From Filosporella fistucella (lineage: Eukaryota > Ascomycota > Leotiomycetes > Helotiales), in assembly GCA_030077755.1 (NCBI GenBank), contig JAQJZZ010000010.1, positions 5,518,001-5,582,000 of the forward strand: DNA of 64,000 nt. The letters run 5' to 3'. Below, piece by piece: positions 56,293 to 64,000 of the stretch. The position numbers and the translations under genes were made by a program. Position 1 is the first letter of the stretch, and the number at the start of each line of letters is the position of its first letter. A model generated the notes under the pieces. It worked only from the letters and a program-made list of their open reading frames with translations. It was not told the origin of the DNA and searched no databases.

Positions 56293-59200
56293 TTACCCCG
56301 GGTAGCTGGCCAGATCACCCATTAATAACGCTTGATACTTGTCGACACATTCCCTGAGCCTAACCAGTACACCAGCTGCCAACATCCTAACCCGTTCATC
56401 TTCCTTTCCTCCGCCACTTCCTAATCTTCCAAATACGCCCTCAACCCACTCTTGTGTCTCTAACATCTGGCGTCCATGACTTTCTACCAGATGTCGTTGA
56501 TCCGTATTCAACTCCAGTATCGTCATGAAACCAAATAGTAAAGCTTCCATCACTAAAATATCACCTACGCTTTGTGTCCTAAGTGCAAATAACAGGTCCC
56601 AGAATTCACCCGTCATTTGGGGTAGACTGAGTGTTGATGGGCCACTGGCGTGCAAAATCAGGGAAAGTGTTTTGAGAAATTGGGAGAGGAGAACAGGATG
56701 AAAGATGACATTCTTGGATGAGCCGTAAGTCCTGAGATGTATGAAAAATCGGCCTGTCAAGGGAAAGAAGAAGCCATCTGAGACCACTTTGGCGAGATTG
56801 TTTGTGGTGGGCTTCTTCCGCTTGGCTTCTACTGCCATGCGGGAAGAGAATTTGCGGACTTTGAGGATGGAGGGGCCGGTGAGCTTGTCTGCTAGAGACG
56901 TAGCCATTGGTGCTATCATGGTATTTGTGAGGTGTGTCGATAGTGTGTCAACTGCTGTAGGTGAGAGGGGTTTTCCAGGTTTACTTTTGGCAGGAGCACC
57001 AATGTACAGGTTGTGAAGGTTTGGAGGGAGAGCCTTGGATGGAAAGGAGGCGGAGGACGGAGATGGGAGAGCTTTTGCAGATGTTAAAGCTTCGTCGTCA
57101 GATCCGAAACCTCCAAGTTCACGAGCTCCTAGTCCGAGGGTTGTTAGAATGGAAATTCGCTGAGAAATTGAGTAATCGCCGTCGAAGAATGTTTTCGAGA
57201 ACCATTGACCCATCTTGAGAGGCAATGCAATGAGGACAGCTATCATTCCTTGCAATCTCAGATCTTCAAACTGCTCAATCTTGTATTTATCCTGTATACC
57301 AACAAGTAGGGTCGCGAGCTCTTCCACGTGTGAACTAACTTCTGTCCCAAAGCTGGCTTTGCGTCGAATGAGAGGCGCTGCGGTTGTGAGCCCCAGCTTT
57401 TGACGATCATAACTCTCGGTGTCCCGAAGGTATGTAATCAGATCTCGGATATACACGGGAGCTGTTGGCTTATTGCGTGTTATGAGAGTAGGATCCTCGT
57501 CCGAATCTTCGGCATCAGAATCTGGTTTGGCGTATGGAATGAGTCCATCATTGTCTGAGTGGTTGCTATCCTCTTCATCCTCAATTTCTTCAATAGCGAC
57601 AATCTTTGAACCTGTTGGCATGAATTTTGATTTGGGCGTTCTTCGTTCTTTGGCAATGCGTGGAGCGGGTTTGTTGGTGGTAATTACGGCTCCTGGTTTG
57701 AGGGGATCAATGGGCCCAACTGTATCAATAACATTGACCAGACTTTTGTACCACTTCGCCTCATTCGTTTTCATTTCGTCCACTTTGAAATCCATCTTGC
57801 TGTCACTTTTGTCTACAAGACTGGACAGAGCTTCTCCAACAATCATCCCTAGAAAGCGAGCGCGGGGTGAGGATGCACCTAACCTATTCGAGATGACGCT
57901 CAAATGTACACCAGACCTCAGCATCATACCAAAGCGGAGGGCATGATACCGGTGCAGATAGCCAGAAGCCAAGAGGAGGACTTGAGCGTGGGCTGTTCAA
58001 CACTTAGCAGGGACTTCAGTGTTCGATAAGTAGGGTAAATACCTTCTTGTTGGAGTGTAGGAACGTGTTTGATGTACAGTTGATCGCCAAATTGCTGCAA
58101 AGTCTTCTCCAGCACAGTTTCCATAATAGTTTTGTATTTACCAATAGCAGCTAACACGGCACGCCGAATTGCGACCCCATCACCGACACCGGCACCTGAC
58201 GAGCTTGTAAGCCAAGATATCAAGAATTGCATGCGTTCTTCGCTATTAGACAGAACCAAATTGATGAGGCCAGCAGCAGCGGAAACTGTAACCGAATCTT
58301 CTTTCCACCACTTTGGGTCATCTTCTGTCGTAATTGAGATTGAGAGGTAATCCCTCGATACTATCTTAAGTATTCCGTATAGGAAATTTCGCTGCTCAAA
58401 ACCTGGCAAACAGTCTAGTAGTCTTAAAAAAGTCGTACTGTTGTCGCTTTGCAGGGCTAAGGTTGTCAAGATCTCCTTGACAATCAGCTCTAAGTGATAT
58501 TAGCAATATTTCTTGAGAGTACGGGTGTACAATCCACCGCTTACCTGTGTATCCAAGACGGGAAGACTTGATGAGAAGCTCACCAGACCGTAGCCATCTA
58601 TCCTTAGAATCTACTGCTGCATCACAGGCAAAGGCAACAATATTTTGCGCTAGCCAGAGACTGTACGAAGTTCCCTCGGCAATCCAGTGTTTCTCTCCGA
58701 CTTTGCTGCTGAGTGTATTGATAATGTCTTCGGCCTCGGCAGCAATCCCAATAATCTTGCCACTACCAAGAAGGTTCAAGAACTCAGTCCAAATGGCTTT
58801 CTGTTTGGATGGGGTATTGTTGGAAAGTGTGATATCTTTCCATATCAGATTGGAAGTTTGTGATCCCTCCAAGATTTTCTGCAGCAAATGCAAGAGAATT
58901 CTCAAGACTTCTTGAACATTGGGCCCTCCAATGATAGCTTTTTTTTCTTTCGACAGCTGGATGTGCTGTTTGAGGCTTAGCAAAACTGCGTTCAGACCAG
59001 GTACGCTACGGAGAGACGACAATAGGAGCTCTAGCTCAGGAGAGTTTACAGATCGCCTCTTCTTGCTCCTCTGTGGCGTATTTTCAAGTAGAATGTTCCA
59101 GTAGTTGGGGACAACGTCTGATACCAGAACATGTACCAGCTGTGCTGCCAGAGGACTTGGGGATCTAATATTGAAATTCTGCTCTCCTTTGAGGATAAAT

Positions 59201-59391
59201 TTCAGGGTTGAGACCAAGACATCGTAATTCGGCTCATTCCGTAGCACCTCAAGAGCTTCTTCTGGTGTCGCTGCTTCAGGGAATATTTTGAGACATTTGG
59301 GCGAGGGCTTGGAAATTTCGATCAACGCATCTTGGTTGTCTCCTCTAGAAGTCTTGTAGACAGTACTTATGGGAGTAAACAAATCCTCCAT
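56293..59391 (-). CDS. TEL2: telomere length regulation protein TEL2
   Basis: HEAT-repeat scaffold of the TTT (Tel2-Tti1-Tti2) complex, which matures PIKK kinases such as ATM/Tel1, ATR/Mec1 and TOR with Hsp90. Exons are 58545-59391, 58043-58489 and 56293-57992, giving 997 residues. The start MEDLFTPISTVYKTSRGDN is the first ATG. The conserved block begins with exon 3 (residue ~432): AHAQVLLLASGYLHRYHALR, GVHLSVISNRLGASSPRARFLGMIVGEALSSL, the signature of the Tel2 family. An acidic, Ser/Asp-rich linker follows (EEIEDEEDSNHSDNDG), the region that CK2 phosphorylates in animal Tel2. A long helical C-terminus follows. It is divergent from UBA3 with a 224-bp gap. Confidence 0.92.
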
Positions 59392-59615
59392 TTTGAAATT
59401 CACCTGATACCCAATGTCTCAGGCACCTGGCATGATGAAAGGATGAACGTGGAATTGGAAGGTGCAAATGCCTGGCAGGAGCGGGTAGCTCGAGAGCTTT
59501 GGCGCTAGCCATGCAGGCAGATAAGCACGATAAGAAGACCTCTAACTTCATCAATCCCCAGAATGCCTCCACTGCCTCTATTCGTAGTGTCAACTACAGA
59601 CTTGCCTTGGTAAAA
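59392..59615. promoter_or_regulatory. shared TEL2/UBA3 promoter region
   Basis: 224 bp separate the two starts. The UBA3 frame is open back to 59499 with an ATG there (MALAMQADKHDKK), so the UBA3 start could lie inside this gap. Confidence 0.5.
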
Positions 59616-61215
59616 ATGTCGCAACCACTCATGGTAGCTGGCAAAATCCCCCCTCCAGCTCAGCTAAACACATCGAGATGGTATATTCTCAACCCTCAAA
59701 TTTGACTGCGCCTCAAAGCTGATAACCAAATAGGCAGTACCTCGATAACATACGCCGACAAACAGGACCATTTACTGACGATGATTTCGATGGAAGCGAT
59801 GATGCCATGGCAAGGTTGGACGCGGTGAAAGTTCTGTGAGCCAGTTCGTCACATTCGCCGCAATGTCCTGCTAATGATGCCCTAGAGTCATGTTTGTTAC
59901 ATTCTCGGAAACCGGATGCAGCTTGCTGATCGTGGAACAGTGGTGCTGGAGGTCTAGGATGTGAATTACTTAAGAATTTGGCACTTTCTGGCTTCAAAAA
60001 TATACATGTCATCGACATGGGTATGTTTCTTGGTCCATAGCTGTCTAAAATCAACTCACAAGTCCTGCCCAGATACTATTGATGTTTCCAATCTCAATCG
60101 ACAATTCTTATTCCGACACAGCGATGTTGGCAAATCGAAGGCAGAAGTTGCAGCTAAGTTTGTGGAAAAGAGGGTCAAGGGAGTGAAAATTACACCACAT
60201 AATTGCAAAATCCAGGACAAAGATACCGATTTCTACATGCAATTCATGATGGTGATCTGTGGGCTTGACAGCATCGAAGCTCGACGATGGATCAACTCGA
60301 CTCTAGTGGACCTCGTCGATGAAGAAAACCCGGACAGCTTGAAGCCGCTAATTGACGGCGGTACAGAAGGTGGATATCCAAACATTGTTAAGATTTTGAT
60401 CGAAGCTAAAGTCACCAGGTTTCAAGGGCCAATCCAGAGTCATTTATCCAACAATGACATCTTGTATAGAATGTCAGCTTGACATGCATGCACCCCGAGC
60501 TGCAGTTCCCCTTTGTACTCTTGCCACCATTCCTCGCCAACCTGAACATTGCATTGAGTGGGCGCATATCATGGCTTGGGAGCAGGAGAAGCCATTTCCA
60601 AAGCTCGATAATGATGACCCGGAGCACATCACCTGGCTATATAAGAAGGCTTTGGTTAGAGCTGCCGAATTCAATATCACGGGAGTCACATACTCTCTCA
60701 CTCAAGGTGTTGTAAAGAATATCATCCCGGCTATCGCATCAACAAATGCAATCATCGCTGCAAGTTGTTGCAATGAGGCCTTCAAACTCATGACCAATTC
60801 GAATCCGGCTCTTGGCTTGGAAGAGAATTACATGATGTACAGTGGGAACGAGGGCATTTACACTTACACATTCAAACACGAGAAGAAACAAGACTGCCCC
60901 GTTTGTGGAAATCTGCCCAGAGGTCTTGATGTTGATCCAAATATTACACTACAGGAATTCATTGAATCTCTAGCGGCAAGACCAGAAGCTCAGCTCAAGA
61001 AGCCCTCTATCCGATCCGAAAGCCGAAGTCTGTACATGCAAGCGCCAGAAAGTTTGCGCTTACAAACCGCGGCTAATTTGGAGAAGAAGTTAGGTGACTT
61101 GATCGAAAATGGAGATGAGCTTGGTGTTTCGGACCCTTCATTGGGAGCTGTCAACTTTCGATACAAGATGAAATTCAGCAATAATTTCACTCCTTCGACA
61201 AGTACAGCAGCATAA
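59616..61215 (+). CDS. UBA3: NEDD8-activating enzyme E1 catalytic subunit UBA3
   Basis: Adenylates NEDD8/Rub1 with its partner Ula1/APP-BP1 and passes it to Ubc12 for cullin neddylation. Five exons (59616-59680, 59734-59835, 59941-60020, 60073-60369, 60419-61215) give 446 residues. The order is [16 protein letters not shown], the ATP-binding [67 protein letters not shown], zinc ligands SCIEC and later CPVCG, and the catalytic Cys in [20 protein letters not shown] (near residue 214). A ubiquitin-fold domain follows. Intron 2 (105 nt) contains several decoy AGs; only the last one before TGGTGCTGGAGG keeps the Rossmann motif. The start at 59616 ([11 protein letters not shown]) is likely, with 59499 an alternative. 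Confidence 0.93.
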
Positions 61216-61432
61216 TGGACATCTAGGTATAAAAAGGGCATTTGAAACTGGCAAAGTCAGGGTTTTACTGGGAAAATGCATTGCGGTAATCAGCCGTGCT
61301 GGATTATGAGGACATGAATGACGATTGAATTGGCTTTTATTTCAAACAGGAGCATAGCCTCCGTTAACTATCATGAAAGCTACTTAACGCCAGAACCCTC
61401 AACTCCTACAATGCTCGTGACTTCAAAAATCT
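61216..61432. other. convergent gap UBA3/AC40
   Basis: Only 217 bp separate the two stop codons, so the transcripts probably overlap at their 3' ends. Confidence 0.6.
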
Positions 61433-62682
61433 CTATCGTGTCATATTCGCCAGACTTTTCTTCATCAACTCGCACTTCCGTTTCAAAGTCTTCACAGACT
61501 CCAAAAATAGATCATCACTATCCCACTGGCCCAAACTCTCAATTGAGAAGATGAAATGATCTCTGACTCTTCCCAATTGAACCTTGCCCTGGAACTCCTC
61601 GTGCCGTAAGCACTCTCTGCTCACAGTGTCCTTCATCGCATCCAGTACCACTGCCTTCATCTCGCCTTCATGGCCTTCGTATCCGCTGCCTTTCTTGGAA
61701 GCTTCCTTCTTTGTGACCTTCTCAAACCCAATCACGCCCTTTGGAAAGCACTTCGCGAACTTGGCAGCATCCTTTCCAAGAATTGGCTTTGTGATGGTGA
61801 TGGTAGGTAATAAACGGTATGAAGCCGTTGCAACAGGTGAGAATTTGGCGTGATCAGATCCGAGACCCTTGATAGCATGCATCTCCAAATCTAAACATTG
61901 TCCTGGTCGAAGTTTCGCAAGAAGAATATCGGGATGAGTGGGTGTGATGGCATTATCCCCACTGAAATATTCGAGTTGTCCTCCATACGGCTTGAATTTG
62001 ATGTCTCGCGCGTAAACATGTGCGTTATGATAAGCCTTGAGCGGATCCGTCTCCCCTCTCGCGGCATCTGGATTGCGAGTGCACTCAACCTTCAACTCCA
62101 TAACCACTGTGTTGAAGTCGTATGACTTGGGCATTTCCAAGCCAGATCCTTCTGCTGGCTTTTGGAACACTTTGAGGTAATCTTTAAGCCCTATCTTGCC
62201 GCCTTTGAAGGGTACCAACCCAATTCTCTGCGCCAAAACCTCATCCTGAATGATAGAAGTATTATTGTAGACGAAAACCCATTCAATCGCTAAAGTATGG
62301 ATTTCAGAGATCAGGATGCGCCGGAAAGCGTTTGCGACAGAGGCGTCGATACCAATGAGAGAAAAGCTGGACTCGAGGGGGGTTGCTTGGTAGAATTCGA
62401 CTTTCAGATTTTCTTCAAAAAAATCCTTGCTCCAAGAATGATCTTCTCCAGGGTAATGCCCAGGAAAATCGGTGGAGGTGACATCTGTGACGGTTTCTGA
62501 GTTGATTCCAACGATCTGTATCGAAGTCAGTCGGGAAAGTGGTAAATGGTGTAATGGTGATCCTGTATGCGGATAAAGTGTAGTTGATTCTGATAACGTC
62601 AAAGACCATGAGGAGGTATACTTACTTTCCTGCGATCTAGCTCTGCCTGGGAGGGCTGGTATCTGTCTGTTGCGGGAGCCAT
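61433..62682 (-). CDS. RPC40: RNA polymerase I and III subunit AC40 (RPC40/RPAC1)
   Basis: Shared alpha-like assembly subunit of RNA polymerases I and III; it pairs with AC19. Exons are 62626-62682 (MAPATDRYQPSQAELDRRK) and 61433-62515, with a 110-nt phase-0 intron, giving 379 residues. The conserved sequence includes VGINSETVTDVTSTDFPGHY, ANAFRRILISEIHTLAIEWV, NTSIIQDEVLAQRIGLVPFK and the insert domain with VYARDIKFKPYGGQ. DILLAKLRPGQCLDLEMHAIKG and HAKFSPVATASYRLLP follow. The C-terminal helical part ends in a Lys/Arg-rich tail. The unspliced frame runs on upstream into unrelated sequence (beginning MQHPAMCRYQ); the spliced MAPATD start is the family-like one. Confidence 0.94.
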
Positions 62683-62930
62683 TGGGTTGATATCTGCACA
62701 TGGCGGGGTGCTGCAAAATAATTTTTGATGATCAGAATCTCGGAATTGCAGACCCCTGTCAATGCGGCCGCTCTAGCACATTCGGAACTAGCTTAATTTG
62801 AGTCGTGAACCTCATCGATTGAGCCAAAGGCGACTCCTTGCCTCGACAGGACAATCACCACTCCTCAATTGACTCGCAGAAGCTCGAGGTCTGGTTACAA
62901 TCACCAAATCCGTCTCATTTCTGCATCACA
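62683..62930. promoter_or_regulatory. shared AC40/complex I promoter region
   Basis: 248 bp between divergent starts. The complex I frame is open back to 62838 with an ATG there, but the presequence-like start at 62931 is preferred. Confidence 0.5.
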
Positions 62931-64000
62931 ATGGCAGCATCCATAACCCGGCTGGCCGGCCGCCACGCCAAACGCCTCTGCTTGCGACCCGCACTATCAA
63001 ATTGTTCCTCCCCACGAGCTTCCACTCGACCTTTCTCAACTGTCCCATCTCGAAAATACGCACAGGAATACACAGGCACAAGATTGATTCCTACGGATGA
63101 GCACTTCGCACACCCTACGAACCCTGACGACCCCCAACACCTCAATGTCGCGCCTGATCCAAATTTAGACAGTGAGGCAATTGAGAACAGGAAGATCAGA
63201 CATTACACAGTCAACTTTGGTCCACAACATCCGGCCGCCCACGGTGTATTACGTCTAATCTTGGAACTGAATGGAGAGGAAATCGTTCGATCAGATCCTC
63301 ATGTGGGGTTACTACATCGTGGCACCGAGAAGTTGATCGAGTACAAAACATATCTCCAGGCATTGCCATATTTTGACCGTCTAGATTACGTTTCTATGAT
63401 GACAAACGAGCAATGTTTCTCGCTGGCAGTAGAGAAGCTTCTGAACATTGAGATTCCGGAGCGTGCGAAGTGGATCAGAACACTCTTTGGAGAAATCACT
63501 AGAATCCTGAACCATTTGATGTCTATTTTGTCTCACGCAATGGATGTTGGTGCACTTACACCTTTCTTGTGGGGCTTTGAGGAGCGTGAAAAACTTATGG
63601 TAAATAAAAAATGTTTGATTCTAATGCTTTGAATGCAAATTAACTCAACGCAGGAATTCTATGAAAGAGTGTCTGGAGCTCGTCTCCACGCTGCTTATGT
63701 CCGACCAGGTGGCGTTCACCAAGATATACCTGTTGGCCTTCTTGACGACATTTATCAATGGGCCACTCAGTTCGGCGACCGTATCGATGAGACTGAAGAG
63801 TTGCTGACCGACAACCGTATCTGGATTGGGCGCACGAAAGGTATCGGAGTTGTTTCTGCCGCCGATGCCTTGAATTATTCCTTCACTGGTGTAATGCTTC
63901 GAGGTTCTGGTGTCCCATGGGATGTTCGAAAGAGTCAGCCGTATGACGCTTACGGTGAAGTTGATTTTGATGTCCCGGTTGGTGTAAATGGTGATTGTTA
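62931..64000 (+). CDS. complex I 49-kDa subunit (NDUFS2/NUO-49), 3' end beyond window
   Basis: Core NADH:ubiquinone oxidoreductase subunit that forms the quinone-binding site with PSST/NDUFS7. Exon 1 is 62931-63599; exon 2 starts at 63654 (54-nt intron containing a stop) and runs off the window. About 338 of the usual ~470 residues are present. The first ~55 residues are an Arg/Ser/Ala-rich mitochondrial presequence ([15 protein letters not shown], then [12 protein letters not shown]). Then come [19 protein letters not shown] (quinone-site His), [29 protein letters not shown] (quinone-site Tyr), [11 protein letters not shown] and, in exon 2, [12 protein letters not shown] and [14 protein letters not shown]. 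The frame stays open to base 64000. It is divergent from AC40. Confidence 0.95.

Noticed and set aside
1..64000. A gene cluster or novel multi-gene system
   Set aside because: All well-supported genes are conserved housekeeping families from unrelated pathways; no biosynthetic core enzyme, transporter set, CRISPR array, integrase or selfish-element signature was seen.

Overview
This window comes from a filamentous ascomycete nuclear genome. Genes are compact and split by introns of about 46-110 nt with GT(A/G)..YAG ends and CTAAC/CTGAC-like branch sites. Protein similarity and the 2EXR-domain relics suggest Leotiomycetes, but I cannot fix the genus. About 20 protein genes are well supported. 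Nearly all are conserved housekeeping genes, and I rebuilt their exon structures by hand from splice signals and family conservation. I see no CRISPR array, rRNA gene, convincing tRNA gene, intact transposon or secondary-metabolite cluster.

Layout. 1-8.7 kb has no recognisable protein gene but holds a CT-rich, splice-donor-ended leader (5.1-6.2 kb) that may be a non-coding transcript or an orphan 5' exon. 8.7-12.0 kb carries a three-RRM Nam8/Csx1-type RNA-binding protein followed by an unplaced coding exon. 12.0-13.7 kb has a degenerate TTATTAGAG repeat patch. 13.7-29 kb carries LAA2-like (-), NSP1 (+), the ATP synthase inhibitor IF1 (-), 14-3-3 (+), CDC14 (-), PCC1 (+) and a NUC-1/PHO4-type bHLH regulator (-). 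30-37 kb is a gene-poor island holding two damaged 2EXR-domain genes. 37.3-43.5 kb is dense: TGS1 (-), GRASP/GRH1 (+), OST2 (-), a TMEM14 protein (+), CMC2 (-) and prefoldin subunit 2 (+). 43.5-50 kb has HAP3/NF-YB (+) and RRN3 (+). 50-53 kb is gene-poor with decayed ~135 bp tandem repeats. 53-64 kb carries a STE20/GCK kinase (+), TEL2 (-), UBA3 (+), the Pol I/III subunit AC40 (-) and the 49-kDa subunit of complex I (+, cut by the window end).

Genes alternate strand, giving strict head-to-head and tail-to-tail pairs. Several head-to-head pairs share only 190-490 bp (LAA2/NSP1, CDC14/PCC1, TGS1/GRASP, OST2/TMEM14, CMC2/PFD2, TEL2/UBA3, AC40/complex I). Themes recur (RNA polymerase I: RRN3 and AC40; mitochondria: IF1, CMC2, complex I; secretory pathway: GRASP, OST2, LAA2), but the order looks like ordinary fungal gene packing rather than a functional cluster.

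The most useful second-look items are the CT-rich spliced leader, a possible alternative start inside HAP3 intron 1, the paired decaying 2EXR genes, the threefold repeat in the LAA2-like protein, two decayed minisatellites, and short introns that are multiples of three without stops and so are easily mis-annotated as coding.
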